From: Bryobacterales bacterium
GTDB lineage: Bacteria > Acidobacteriota > Terriglobia > Bryobacterales > Bryobacteraceae
Assembly (NCBI GenBank): GCA_003142185.1
Contig: PLOR01000021.1
Span: forward strand, 182,102-246,101
DNA: 64,000 bases
Direction of reading: 5' to 3'
Shown here: positions 1 through 11,790 of the stretch, in pieces
Position numbering within the stretch: position 1 is the stretch's first letter
Layout: every line of letters begins with the position of its first letter
Notes under the pieces: model-generated
Seen by the model: only the letters and a program-made list of their open reading frames with translations
The model's database searches: none
What the model was told of the DNA's origin: nothing
Translations under genes and position numbers: made by a program

Positions 1-133
1 TGAGGTCCTCGTTGAGAACGTCCAGCATTTCCAGGAACGACATGTGCTCGTTGACATTGGGGACTTCGTAGCGCGCCATGCGGCCCTTGTCGTCCGCGTT
101 CCGCTGCCGCCAGATGTGGAGGATGATTTTCAT
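1..133 (-). CDS. sdhB: succinate dehydrogenase iron-sulfur subunit, N-terminal part
   Basis: Only the first 44 codons are in the window; the rest lies beyond base 1. The visible peptide begins [19 protein letters not shown] and continues with a segment containing NEHMSFLEMLDVLNEDL, the usual start of the SdhB/FrdB plant-type ferredoxin domain. The cysteines that bind the three Fe-S clusters would lie downstream and cannot be checked. Its ATG overlaps the sdhA stop codon by one base (TAATG), so the two are translationally coupled. SdhB carries electrons from the flavoprotein to the membrane quinone site. Confidence 0.85.
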   Translation of the reverse strand, partial: MKIILHIWRQRNADDKGRMARYEVPNVNEHMSFLEMLDVLNEDL

Positions 134-2046
134 TACTTGTAGCTCCTCTGCGCCGGGTGTACGTATTCGAAGGTGAGCGGCTCCTTGTGCAGGTCGGGCC
201 GGTTGCCCACCCCGCGGAATTCCCATGCCGCGGCGTAAGAATAGTGTGCGTCATCGCGCGCGGCTTCGCCTTCCGGCGTCTGGTATTCCTCGCGGAAATG
301 GCCGCCGCAGGATTCGTTGCGCTCCAGCGCATCCAGGCATATCAATTCCGCCAGCTCGAAGAAATCCGCCACTCGGCCGGCCTTTTCGAGCGACTGGTTC
401 AGCTCTTCGCCCGAGCCCAGCACCTTCACCTCGCGCCAGTACTGTTCGCGCAAACCGGGAATCTTCGAAAGCGCCAGCTTCAGCCCTTCCGCGGTTCGCG
501 ACATGCCACAGTACTCCCACATCAGCTTGCCCAGCTCGCGGTGGAAAGAATCCACCGAGCGCGTGCCCTTGTTATGCAGTAGCTTGCTGGTGGTTTGCAA
601 CACCTGCTCTTCGGCGTCTCGCACGGCCGCGTTGTTGGCATCGGCCTTTTCGAGCTTGGTCGAGGCCACGTAGTCGTTGATGGTATTGGGCAGCACGAAG
701 TAGCCGTCGGCCAGGCCCTGCATCAGCGCGCTGGCGCCCAGGCGGTTGGCGCCATGGTCGGAGAAATTGGCCTCGCCGATCACATACAGGCCGGGAATGG
801 TGGACATCAGGTTGTAGTCCACCCAAAGGCCGCCCATAGTGTAGTGGATGGCCGGGTAGATGCGCATCGGCTCCTGGTAAGGATCTTCGCCGGCGATGCG
901 CTCGTACATGTCGATCAGGTTGCCGTAGCGCTCTTTGATGACGTGCTTGCCCAGGCGGTCGATGGCGTCGCGAAGATCGAGATATACGGCGAGCTTGGTC
1001 CCGCCCACGCCGCGGCCTTCATCGCAGACCGCCTTGGCGTTGCGCGAAGCCACGTCGCGCGGCACCAGGTTGCCGAAACTCGGATAGCGGCGCTCCAGGT
1101 AGTAGTCGCGCTCGGCTTCCGGAATCTGGCTGGCCGGCCGCGTGTCGTCCTTCTTGGCCGGCACCCACACCCGGCCGTCGTTGCGCAGCGACTCGCTCAT
1201 CAGCGTGAGTTTGGATTGATAATCGCCGGAGACCGGAATGCACGTCGGGTGAATCTGCGTGAAGCAGGGATTGCCGAACAGCGCACCGCGCTTGTACGCG
1301 CGCCAGATGGCGGTAGCGTTGGAGCCTTTGGCGTTGGTGGATAGGTAATATACGTTGCCGTAGCCGCCGGTGCCGAGCACCACCGCGTCGCCCAGATGCG
1401 ACTCGATTTTGCCGGTCATCAGGTCGCGCGTCACAATACCGCGCGCATGGCCGTCGATGACGATCAGGTCGAGCATTTCCGTGCGCGGAAACATCTCCAC
1501 CGCGCCGGCGCCGATCTGCCGTTCGAGAGCCTGGTAAGCGCCCAGCAGCAACTGCTGCCCGGTCTGCCCGCGGGCGTAGAATGTGCGCGAAACCTGCGCG
1601 CCGCCGAAGCTGCGGTTATCCAGGTAGCCGGAATACTCGCGTGCGAACGGCACGCCCTGCGCCACGCACTGGTCGATGATGTTGAGGCTGACCTGCGCCA
1701 GTCGGTAGACGTTCGATTCGCGGGCGCGGAAATCGCCGCCCTTCACCGTGTCGTAAAACAGGCGGTACACGCTGTCGCCATCGTTGTGATAATTCTTGGC
1801 GGCGTTGATGCCGCCCTGCGCGGCGATGGAGTGCGCGCGCCGCGGCGAATCCTGGAAGCAGAAGCACTTGACGTTGTAGCCTAGCTCGGCCAGTGAGGCG
1901 GCCGCGGATCCGCCGGCGAGGCCGGTTCCCACCACCAGGATCGTGTACTTGCGCTTGTTGGCCGGATTCACCAGCTTGAGGCTGAATTGGTGCCGGTCCC
2001 AACGTGTCTCAATCGGACCTGTCGGACATTTTGAATCGAGTTCCAT
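133..2046 (-). CDS. sdhA: succinate dehydrogenase flavoprotein subunit
   Basis: 637 aa. Catalytic subunit of complex II, oxidising succinate to fumarate on the cytoplasmic face of the membrane. A Rossmann FAD-binding motif G-T-G-L-A-G lies at residues 40-45. The [12 protein letters not shown] segment at 72-83 holds the histidine expected to carry covalent [12 protein letters not shown] and a later PRDVASR supply the active-site His and Arg regions. Length and architecture fit the long non-proteobacterial SdhA type (Bacillus/Bacteroides style), which goes with the single five-helix cytochrome b subunit encoded just upstream. It sits 9 bases after sdhC and overlaps sdhB, forming sdhCAB. Confidence 0.95.
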   Translation of the reverse strand: MELDSKCPTGPIETRWDRHQFSLKLVNPANKRKYTILVVGTGLAGGSAAASLAELGYNVKCFCFQDSPRRAHSIAAQGGINAAKNYHNDGDSVYRLFYDTVKGGDFRARESNVYRLAQVSLNIIDQCVAQGVPFAREYSGYLDNRSFGGAQVSRTFYARGQTGQQLLLGAYQALERQIGAGAVEMFPRTEMLDLIVIDGHARGIVTRDLMTGKIESHLGDAVVLGTGGYGNVYYLSTNAKGSNATAIWRAYKRGALFGNPCFTQIHPTCIPVSGDYQSKLTLMSESLRNDGRVWVPAKKDDTRPASQIPEAERDYYLERRYPSFGNLVPRDVASRNAKAVCDEGRGVGGTKLAVYLDLRDAIDRLGKHVIKERYGNLIDMYERIAGEDPYQEPMRIYPAIHYTMGGLWVDYNLMSTIPGLYVIGEANFSDHGANRLGASALMQGLADGYFVLPNTINDYVASTKLEKADANNAAVRDAEEQVLQTTSKLLHNKGTRSVDSFHRELGKLMWEYCGMSRTAEGLKLALSKIPGLREQYWREVKVLGSGEELNQSLEKAGRVADFFELAELICLDALERNESCGGHFREEYQTPEGEAARDDAHYSYAAAWEFRGVGNRPDLHKEPLTFEYVHPAQRSYK

Positions 2047-2055
2047 GTGGCCTCC

Positions 2056-2760
2056 TTAATACGTCAGCAACCCGGTCAGCACCGCGATGGGGATCGAACA
2101 ATTACCCACCGCGACCGCTATCGCCAGTACGGCCGCCGCCTTCTTGACCAGCGGCGTGTAGCGCGGATGGCTGATGCCGAGCGACTGGAACATGCTCCAC
2201 ATGCCGTGGTACAGGTGCAGGCACAGCAGGATCATGGCCAGAATGTAAAACCCCGAGATCCACGGATTGGAGAAACCGGTGATCACGTTGTAGCGCACGT
2301 CGGGCATGTTCGGCCCCAACTCGCGCAACTCCAAGACCTTACCCGCCGTGAGATGAAGCACGTGGAAGATCACGAAGGCGCCTACGATGGGGCCGCTCCA
2401 GATCATCGTGCGCGCCGCGTAAGACGCGGGCAGGTCGGCCTTCTTCACATAGCCGATCGGCCGCGCCGCGCGGTTTTGCAGCCAGAGTTGAGTGGCCGCG
2501 ATAATGTGAAGCGCCACGGCCAGCAGCAGCACGCTGCGCGCCGCCCACAGCGCCGCCGCGTTGGCCGGATTGTGCAGAAAGCCGGCATAGCGGTTGATCT
2601 GCTCGGCATCGGAAGAGTAGATTTGCAGGTTGCCCAGCAGGTGGGCGAACACGTAGCCGACCAGCATGACGCCGGTGATCGCCATGACGGCTTTCTTGCC
2701 GATGGGCGCTTCATAGAAGCGCACCGCCCGGTGAATGGGATGAATTGCGATAGTACTCAT
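2056..2760 (-). CDS. sdhC: succinate dehydrogenase cytochrome b subunit
   Basis: 234 aa, about five hydrophobic helices. Membrane anchor of complex II that binds b-type haem and reduces quinone. Histidines in VFAHLLGN, VALHIIAA, FHVLHL and LCLHLYHG lie in or next to helices, as expected for haem ligands of the b558 family that uses one polypeptide instead of separate SdhC and SdhD. First gene of sdhCAB. The ATG at 2760 follows AGGA by about 8 bases. A perfect inverted repeat lies 17 bases upstream of the start. Confidence 0.9.
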   Translation of the reverse strand: MSTIAIHPIHRAVRFYEAPIGKKAVMAITGVMLVGYVFAHLLGNLQIYSSDAEQINRYAGFLHNPANAAALWAARSVLLLAVALHIIAATQLWLQNRAARPIGYVKKADLPASYAARTMIWSGPIVGAFVIFHVLHLTAGKVLELRELGPNMPDVRYNVITGFSNPWISGFYILAMILLCLHLYHGMWSMFQSLGISHPRYTPLVKKAAAVLAIAVAVGNCSIPIAVLTGLLTY

Positions 2761-2777
2761 GCGGATATCCTGATTGT

Positions 2778-2794
2778 CGCGAACATCGTTCGCG
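2778..2794 (-). promoter_or_regulatory. inverted repeat in the sdhC leader
   Basis: CGCGAAC-atc-GTTCGCG is a perfect 7-bp inverted repeat with a 3-base spacer, 17 bases upstream of the sdhC ATG. It could be an operator or an mRNA hairpin just before the ribosome-binding site. No regulator can be assigned. Confidence 0.35.
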
Positions 2795-2948
2795 GAAATG
2801 GATGGTAGCCCTCCATGCGCAGGGAAAGCCCCAGCAGACTTCTGGGTGTCAATGCCTTATATTAACCGGTTTTGGGAGGGATGGGAATTGCGCGGCTGGC
2901 GTGCACGTTTCTTGGAGAAACCCGGCGCTGGCGGGAGACTACACCTTC

Positions 2949-3038
2949 GGTAGGACAGACGATCGGGTTTTGTCGTCTGTCATGCCTCGTTAACGCACGA
3001 ACTTTGACAGACGACGAAGAACGATCGTCTGTCCTACC
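2949..3038. repeat. REP family A, inverted pair
   Basis: Two copies of the same element face each other: GGTAGGACAGACGATCG followed by a T-rich centre and TCGTCTGTC (2949-2981), and its reverse complement at 3005-3038. Each is itself an imperfect palindrome (GACAGACGA / TCGTCTGTC). The second copy ends 3 bases before the RAYT start codon. This is the typical placement of a bacterial interspersed mosaic element (BIME) around a REP-associated transposase. Confidence 0.8.
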
Positions 3039-3041
3039 ACG

Positions 3042-3698
3042 ATGGCCTTCACGCGCAGACACCTGCCTCACTGGATTCCGGAGGACGCCGCTGTGTTCGT
3101 GACGTGGCGATTAGCTGGATCGTTTTCCGGTGATGAATGGGACAAAGTGGCGTCTTGCGTAGCCGGCGACCGTTCGCGCGAGCACGCCGCCTTGACAGAC
3201 GACACGAACCGATCGTCCGTCCTACCGCGCCTGTTGGAACAGGACGAGCGCCTCGACCGTGCGCATTGCGGTCCCGCCTGGTTGCAAGATTCGCGAGTCG
3301 CTTGTATGTTTGTGGAGGCTCTCCGGTATGGTGAGAGGGCTCGCCGATTTTACGAACTCCTCGCGTGGGTAGTCATGCCCAATCACGTCCACGTGATCTT
3401 CCAACCGCATACGGAATTGGCGGCCATCATGCGGTGGCTCAAAGGGAGAACCGGTCGAGTCGCCAACACCATTCTTGGCCGCACTGGGACTGCTTTCTGG
3501 CAGAACGAGTCATTCGACCATTGGATACGGTCCGCGGAGGAACTCGAGTATCTGATCGAGTACGTGGCGGACAACCCGGCAAAGGCTGGTCTGGTTGAGG
3601 CCAACGAGCAGTGGCGATGGTCAAGCGCGGGTTGGGTGACGGGGGCGGTGGGCCTGACAGACGACACAAACCGATCGTCTATCCTACCTCGCAGGTAG
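3042..3698 (+). CDS. REP-associated tyrosine transposase (RAYT, Y1/HUH family)
   Basis: 218 aa. N-terminal RRHLPHW...FVTWRL, the HUH motif VMPNHVHVIF with H115 and H117, then WLKGRTG, FWQNESFDHWI and IEYVADNPAKAGL, where Y174 is the likely nucleophile. This matches the IS200-like RAYT family that cuts and joins REP hairpins on single-stranded DNA. REP copies flank the gene, and two further copies are inside it in frame. 3193-3226 encodes LTDDTNRSSVLPR (residues 51-63) and 3655-3688 encodes the near-identical C-terminus (205-217), so the stop codon lies just past REP sequence. The internal copy falls between the N-terminal strand and the HUH core. No SD is visible and the ATG is 3 bases after a REP. 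Whether it is active is unknown. Confidence 0.85.
   Translation: MAFTRRHLPHWIPEDAAVFVTWRLAGSFSGDEWDKVASCVAGDRSREHAALTDDTNRSSVLPRLLEQDERLDRAHCGPAWLQDSRVACMFVEALRYGERARRFYELLAWVVMPNHVHVIFQPHTELAAIMRWLKGRTGRVANTILGRTGTAFWQNESFDHWIRSAEELEYLIEYVADNPAKAGLVEANEQWRWSSAGWVTGAVGLTDDTNRSSILPRR
3193..3226 (-). repeat. REP family A inside the RAYT gene
   Basis: A full-length REP copy, in the orientation of 3005-3038, embedded in frame in the RAYT coding region. It adds 12-13 codons without breaking the frame. Confidence 0.8.
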
Positions 3699-3726
3699 GA
3701 CGGGCCATCGGTTTTCGTGGCCTGTC
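3655..3726. repeat. REP family A, inverted pair at the 3' end of RAYT
   Basis: Copy 1 (3655-3688) supplies the last codons of the RAYT gene. Copy 2 (3694-3726, GGTAGGACGGGCCATCGG then TTTTCGTGGCCTGTC) is inverted and carries paired changes in both arms (GACGGGCCA / TGGCCTGTC), which suggests selection on the hairpin. Confidence 0.75.
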
Positions 3727-3751
3727 ATGCGGGCCACGTCCTACTTGTGCT

Positions 3752-3772
3752 GTATGCACATGATATGCATAC
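3752..3772 (+). promoter_or_regulatory. operator-like inverted repeat upstream of the BrnA-like gene
   Basis: GTATGCA-catgata-TGCATAC is a perfect 7-bp inverted repeat, 3 bases before a -10-like TAGAAT (3775-3780) that is itself 8 bases from the ATG at 3789. The position fits autoregulation by an antitoxin-type DNA-binding protein. Confidence 0.45.
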
Positions 3773-3788
3773 GCTAGAATTGTGGGCT

Positions 3789-4058
3789 ATGAAAGATCGC
3801 TACGATTTCAGCAAGGGCAAACGGGGCAGGGTTGTTCCACCGGAGCCCGAGCCGGAGGGCAAAACGCGGATCACGATCCGGCTCGACCAGGAAATTGTGG
3901 ATCGCTTTTTCGAGATGGCGGAGCAATCCGGTGGTGCGACCGGCTATCAAACCCTAATCAACGCGGCGTTGCGGGAATACCTGGAGGGAAAAGCGCCGCG
4001 GCTCGAGGACACGCTGCGACGCATCATTCGCGAGGAACTCAAGTCGAGCGCGCCTTGA
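3789..4058 (+). CDS. BrnA-like antitoxin, orphan
   Basis: 89 aa. MKDRYDFSKGKRGRVVPP, then KTRITIRLDQEIVDRFF, GYQTLINAALREYL and a helical tail. This is the BrnA layout: a short N-terminal arm followed by a ribbon-helix-helix domain that binds both the BrnT toxin and the operator. The start at 3789 is chosen because homology begins there; the in-frame ATG at 3717 lies in REP sequence. A BrnT toxin normally sits immediately upstream, but here there is only REP DNA and the RAYT gene. The antitoxin is therefore an orphan, possibly after loss of brnT by REP/RAYT activity. Confidence 0.7.
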   Translation: MKDRYDFSKGKRGRVVPPEPEPEGKTRITIRLDQEIVDRFFEMAEQSGGATGYQTLINAALREYLEGKAPRLEDTLRRIIREELKSSAP

Positions 4059-4100
4059 TGGCGGATCGGGACGTCAGCGCGCAACGCGAAGCGCAAAGCT

Positions 4101-4803
4101 TTAGTTTGGGGAGTATATTGCGCTGAACTCCGAGCCACTCAAATCTCTTACTGACAACTTGATCGAGCTTTTTTCGACGACGGCCTGAGGTAGAGGGATA
4201 TAGAATCTCGCAGACCCGTTAACGGGTGTTTCTGTGACTTTTTGCCGTCTTGTTTTGATGCTAATGTCCTCGTCCTCGGAAACCGCAAAGCCAGAATTAG
4301 CCCCCCCCAACTCTAAGCCCTGCCAGATTTATTGGAATGGAATCACGCGTAACGGGGACGAGCCCGTTGCGCGGTATGACTGTCAGAGACCATTGAGTCG
4401 CGATGCTCGGCTTACCAACGTTCCATATTGACGCTGTGATCAAAACCCCCGTAAGGCTGTTCGGCGAGATGAATATGTCGGGAGGGCCGACAGTCAGTAG
4501 AAACTTGGTCGGTGCCTCTGATATAGGGGCCACACTCGATGGTCCATTTCCGACGGTCGGATGATGGCGGTCGTAGATGTTCAAACCAGTTGCGCACAGG
4601 TTCGCCAAAATCAGGACAAACATGACGAGCATGGGCCAGTAGCGGCGGACAAATGGCATCGTTGTTGCATCAGGCGGCATCTTGGACACCCCTGACTGAG
4701 CAGCAAAGATTTTGTTCTGCTCTTTGAAAATACGGTTCTGCATTACGAGTAGACAGACGCTCGCTACGTTCGAGAGAATGCCAGTCAAATCGTTGATGCT
4801 CAT
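4101..4803 (-). pseudogene. membrane protein of unknown function, frameshifted at a G8 run
   Basis: Two overlapping minus-strand frames join into one protein of about 233 aa if one base is removed from the run of eight C (plus strand) near 4302-4309. The upstream frame, starting MSINDLTGILSNVASV at 4803, ends in LRVGGG-stop. The other frame continues GGANSGFAVSEDED to the stop at 4101. One membrane helix is visible at residues 55-77 (YWPMLVMFVLILANLC). No family is recognised. It follows gyrB by 62 bases on the same strand. The frameshift may be a sequencing error in the homopolymer, a true mutation or a phase-variable tract. Confidence 0.55.
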
Positions 4804-4865
4804 CGGCGTTTCGGAGGATATCCCCGACCCTTGGAATGCCAAGGGTACCATCGGAAAACCGGCGC

Positions 4866-8451
<3,586 letters not shown>

Positions 8452-8684
8452 GCGCTACGGCTCCTAACTATTCTGACGGTATTAAATGAGCACAAAATAG
8501 AACCGTTTTCATCGGGCCTGTGCAAATGTTGAAGATCACCTAAATTATACTAAATTCAAGTACTTTTCGCTACATCAACTTGTGGATTGAGCTGCGCAAG
8601 AGCAAGTAAAAACAGCCTCAGCCGCAGTTCTTGCACAGATTTCCTGTCCGTCGTCCACCGGCCAGTGTGGAAAAAAGCATAACC
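8452..8684. other. dnaA-dnaN intergenic region, candidate oriC
   Basis: A 233-base gap holding an AT-rich stretch at about 8540-8580 and two near matches to the reverse DnaA box (consensus TGTGGATAA): TGTGGATTG at 8581 and TGTGGAAAA at 8666. No perfect TTATCCACA is present. The dnaA-dnaN spacer is a common origin site, and parS lies about 48 kb away. GC skew was not computed. The dnaN promoter must also lie here. Confidence 0.4.
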
Positions 8685-9989
8685 TCATTGTAATGTTTCC
8701 ATTAGACTGTGAATGAGTCTGTTCAATTCCGGGTTAGCCTGGCGTTCTTTCTCAATTTTACGGATGGAGTGAATTACGGTGGTGTGGTGCTTGCCGCCAA
8801 AAGCGCGGCCGATCTCAGGCAGCGAAGCGTCGGTGAGTTCTTTCACCAGGTACATGGCCACCTGGCGCGGCCGCACAACCTTTTGCGTGTTGCTCTTCTC
8901 TTTGAGTTGCGATGGCTTGATCTGGAAACGCTCGGCAACCGCTTTCAAAATTGCATCAATGGTGATCTTACGGTCCTGCACGTGAACGATGTGCCGCAGA
9001 ACCTGTTGCGCCATCTGCAAACTGATCGGCGTCGAGGTGAGCGAAGAGTAGGCCACCAACTTGACCAACGCGCCTTCCAGTTCACGCACATTCGACTTGG
9101 TCTTGGTTGCCATGAATGACCGCACGTCATCCGGCAGTTTCACGCCCTCGGCTTCGGCCTTCTTGTCCAGAATGGCCATCTTGGTTTCCAGGTCGGGCGG
9201 CTGAATGTCGGCCAGCAAACCCCATTCGAAGCGCGACCGGAGCCGCTCCAGCAAGCCCGGTATTTCCTTCGGCGGCGAATCGCTGGAAATCACGATTTGC
9301 TTTTGATGATCGTGCAACTCGTTGAAGGTGTGAAAGAACTCTTCCTGCGTGCGCTCCTTGTTGCCCAGAAGCTGGATGTCGTCAACCAACAACACGTCCG
9401 CCTCGCGGTAGCGCTGCTGAAACTGCTGCATACGTTCGGTGCGGATGCAGGCGATCATCTCGTTCATGAAACGTTCGCTCGAAGTGTAGATAATCCGCAT
9501 GGAGCCAAATTTATCGATCAGCTCACGGCCGATGGCGTGCATCAGATGTGTTTTACCCATGCCCACGCCGCCGTAAAGAAATAGGGGATTATAGCTGCGC
9601 GAAGGGTTGGTGGCCACCGAACGGGCGGCAGCGTGTGCAAACTGGTTGCAGGCGCCCACCACGAACGTATCGAAAGTGAACTTGGGATTCAGTGAACTGG
9701 CCGCCGGCTCGGGCTCCACTCCACTTCGATTCACCGATTCCCGCGCCCCGCTTGAGGCGCGGGTTTCGAAGCCGATCTGGCCGACTGGCAACCGCAACTC
9801 GCGAATCGCCTCTCGCAACTGGGCTCCGTATTCGTTTTCCATCCAGGCGCGGGTTTCGCCGTCCGGAACCAGCACCACCAGCGTGTCCCCATCTACTCCC
9901 AGAAAAGTAGTGCCCTTAAACCAGTTGTTGTAGCTTTCCTCGCTCACGCGCGGCTGGATATGCTGGCGAAGCTGATCCCATAAATTCAT
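8685..9989 (-). CDS. dnaA: chromosomal replication initiator protein DnaA
   Basis: 434 aa from the ATG at 9989. Replication initiator of the AAA+ class. The N-terminal domain begins MNLWDQLRQHIQPRVSEESY. Walker A is LYGGVGMGKTHLMHAIG, Walker B is DVLLVDDIQLL, and the C-terminal helix-turn-helix signature is GRAFGGKHHTTVIHSI. An in-frame GTG at 10037 would add 16 residues (MKENVV...), but the internal ATG matches the family N-terminus better. Confidence 0.96.
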   Translation of the reverse strand: MNLWDQLRQHIQPRVSEESYNNWFKGTTFLGVDGDTLVVLVPDGETRAWMENEYGAQLREAIRELRLPVGQIGFETRASSGARESVNRSGVEPEPAASSLNPKFTFDTFVVGACNQFAHAAARSVATNPSRSYNPLFLYGGVGMGKTHLMHAIGRELIDKFGSMRIIYTSSERFMNEMIACIRTERMQQFQQRYREADVLLVDDIQLLGNKERTQEEFFHTFNELHDHQKQIVISSDSPPKEIPGLLERLRSRFEWGLLADIQPPDLETKMAILDKKAEAEGVKLPDDVRSFMATKTKSNVRELEGALVKLVAYSSLTSTPISLQMAQQVLRHIVHVQDRKITIDAILKAVAERFQIKPSQLKEKSNTQKVVRPRQVAMYLVKELTDASLPEIGRAFGGKHHTTVIHSIRKIEKERQANPELNRLIHSLMETLQ

Positions 9990-10210
9990 TGGTTTTACAC
10001 ACGAATCCCGCAAGTTTCCCACAACATTTTCCTTCACAATCGTTGGGGACGCGGATGGCCTACCGGAAGAACCCCGGCAGCAGAAGACTCGCCCTGTGCA
10101 CGGCTGCCAGGCACCTCCGCTTTGGTCAACCGAGACTGTAGTCTAACACAGGGGCATCGCTTTGCCACAAGTTTCTAATTGCTTTAAAATCAGCTACATA
10201 TTCGCAACGT

Positions 10211-10239
10211 TTGACTTTGAGAATGTTCTGAAGGAAAAT
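10211..10239 (+). promoter_or_regulatory. putative promoter of tRNA-Gly
   Basis: TTGACT (10211-10216), a 17-base spacer, and a weak -10 GAAAAT (10234-10239). The tRNA begins 16 bases further on. The rest of the dnaA-tRNA gap (9990-10255) shows nothing else definite. Confidence 0.4.
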
Positions 10240-10255
10240 TGATACTGCGGTCTGC

Positions 10256-10331
10256 GCGGGAGTAACTCAGTTGGTAGAGTGCGACCTTGCCAAGGTCGAT
10301 GTCGCGGGTTCGAATCCCGTCTCCCGCTCCA
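10256..10331 (+). tRNA. tRNA-Gly (GCC anticodon)
   Basis: 76 nt with encoded CCA. The acceptor stem GCGGGAG (10256-10262) pairs with CTCCCGC (10321-10327). The anticodon arm CGACC-TTGCCAA-GGTCG has the GCC anticodon at 10289-10291. The T arm contains GGTTCGAATCC. Confidence 0.95.
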
Positions 10332-10355
10332 TGCTTTTGGGCCTGAGGGGTTATC

Positions 10356-10979
10356 ATGCGCTTCATCTTGCTGCTCGTCTTCCTGCTCCCAACCGCTTGG
10401 GCTCAGGATTACAAGGTTGAGGCAGTGTCCGGCGCCCCGTCCGGCCTTCCAGCGGCTTACACTTCAGCGCTTCAAACGCAAGGTTATCGCGTCGCTGGAC
10501 CCAACGGCGCGTGGTGTGAAATCTGGTTTCGCAACAGCATCCCCACCGGCGCAAAACCAACCGATGATGCCATCGTGTTTCCGATTCCGCAGGGCGCGTT
10601 AGTCGGCGTTCTGCGCTTCCCGTCCGAGGGCAGCGACCGCCGCGGTCAAACCATTAAGGCCGGGCTCTACACCATGCGCTACAGCGATTTTCCGGTCGAT
10701 GGCTCGCATCAGGGCGTGGCCCCGCAGCGCGATTTTCTGCTGCTCGCGCCCATCGCCAATGACGCCGATCCCAGCGCAACTCCCGGCTTCGAACAGTTGG
10801 TGCAGATGAGCACCAAGGCTTCCGGCACGCCGCACCCGGCCGTGTTCTCGATCGAAAAACCGGGCCCAGCCAAGTTCCCCTCCATCACCACCGAAGGCGA
10901 CACACCGGACCAGGTGCTCAACGCCAAAATCGGCGACCTGCAACTGGCCATCATTGTGGTGGGTAAGGCGCAGAATTAG
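10356..10979 (+). CDS. secreted protein of unknown function
   Basis: 207 aa. Clear Sec signal MRFILLLVFLLPTAWA followed by QDYK, so export is likely. The mature part has no motif I recognise; it is a mixed, mostly beta-like sequence with TPGFEQLVQMSTKASG near the middle and a hydrophobic end (LAIIVVGKAQN). It begins 24 bases after tRNA-Gly. Confidence 0.65.
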   Translation: MRFILLLVFLLPTAWAQDYKVEAVSGAPSGLPAAYTSALQTQGYRVAGPNGAWCEIWFRNSIPTGAKPTDDAIVFPIPQGALVGVLRFPSEGSDRRGQTIKAGLYTMRYSDFPVDGSHQGVAPQRDFLLLAPIANDADPSATPGFEQLVQMSTKASGTPHPAVFSIEKPGPAKFPSITTEGDTPDQVLNAKIGDLQLAIIVVGKAQN

Positions 10980-11035
10980 GCGACGCTCAGCGTCATTCGA
11001 CTTTCGAGCGCGTCGGGGAAATCGAAGAGAAGAAA

Positions 11036-11081
11036 TGTCGAGAAGACTCTCGACACAGCAGCCAGGACTGGCCGCGCCACG
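11036..11081 (-). repeat. repeat family C (two-hairpin element)
   Basis: Hairpin 1 is TGTCGAGA-agac-TCTCGACA (perfect 8-bp arms), followed by CAGCA and hairpin 2 GCCAG-ga-CTGGC, then CGCGCCACG. It is in reverse orientation relative to the copies at 34618 and 49737. Lying here, it argues against translation of the longer yqgE frame. Confidence 0.7.
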
Positions 11082-11133
11082 TTTTTTCCAAAGTGTTCAA
11101 GCGGATTCTTGCCGGACGCGACATAATATACGT

Positions 11134-11790
11134 GTGCTCCGCCGATTCGGGATCGCGCCTCGGGTGGCGGCCGGCGTTCTGCTGGCGGCTCTCATTCTGC
11201 CCGCGCAATCCAAGCGCACTGAAGATCTGGCGGTTGGCAAGCTCCTGGTAACCCCGCGCGACGCCCCCGATCCGGCCTTCGCGGAATCCGTCATCCTGCT
11301 GGTTCACTATGACAGCGAATCCGCCGTCGGCCTGATGATCAACCGCCGCACCACCATTCCGCTCTCTCGTGCGTTGCGCAATCTGAAAGGAGCCGCGCAG
11401 CGTTCCGATTCGGTGTACATCGGCGGACCAGTGGAAACCGGCACCGCCATGGCGCTGTTCCGCTCCAACACCAAGCCGGATTCGGGCGCGCGGGTGCTGG
11501 AGAAGATCTACCTTATCCCGTCCCAACCGGCGCTCGAAAGTGCCCTGGCCGGCGGCAAGAGCGCCGACGATCTGCGCGTGTACGTGGGATATTGCGGATG
11601 GGGTCCGGGGCAACTGGATAACGAGACGCACCTCGGCGCCTGGTACATCCTGGAAGGCAACGCCGCGCTGGTCTTCGACCCCAATCCGGATGCCATGTGG
11701 TCCCGTCTGATCTCCCGCAGCGAATCCCGCGTTGCGCTGGCGCGCCCGCCACACGGCGCCCCCCGTGATATCCTGATTCGGCGTCCATGA
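11134..11790 (+). CDS. YqgE/AlgH family protein with N-terminal signal
   Basis: 218 aa from a GTG at 11134. The conserved core includes GKLLVTPRDAPDPAFAESVILL, GLMINRRT, YIGGPVE and VYVGYCGWGPGQLDNE, the signature of the YqgE/AlgH (UPF0301) family, whose biochemical role is poorly known. Unlike most members, it has an extension MLRRFGIAPRVAAGVLLAA with a hydrophobic signal-like segment, which suggests export or anchoring. The open frame continues upstream, but that part crosses a family C repeat. The GTG is preceded by CATAAT (11122-11127) with 6 bases between, and no SD. Its stop overlaps the next ATG (ATGA). Confidence 0.8.
   Translation: MLRRFGIAPRVAAGVLLAALILPAQSKRTEDLAVGKLLVTPRDAPDPAFAESVILLVHYDSESAVGLMINRRTTIPLSRALRNLKGAAQRSDSVYIGGPVETGTAMALFRSNTKPDSGARVLEKIYLIPSQPALESALAGGKSADDLRVYVGYCGWGPGQLDNETHLGAWYILEGNAALVFDPNPDAMWSRLISRSESRVALARPPHGAPRDILIRRP

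Noticed and set aside
2949..3726. CRISPR array near the RAYT
   Set aside because: Repeats alternate in orientation, spacing is irregular and there are no cas genes; they fit REP elements.
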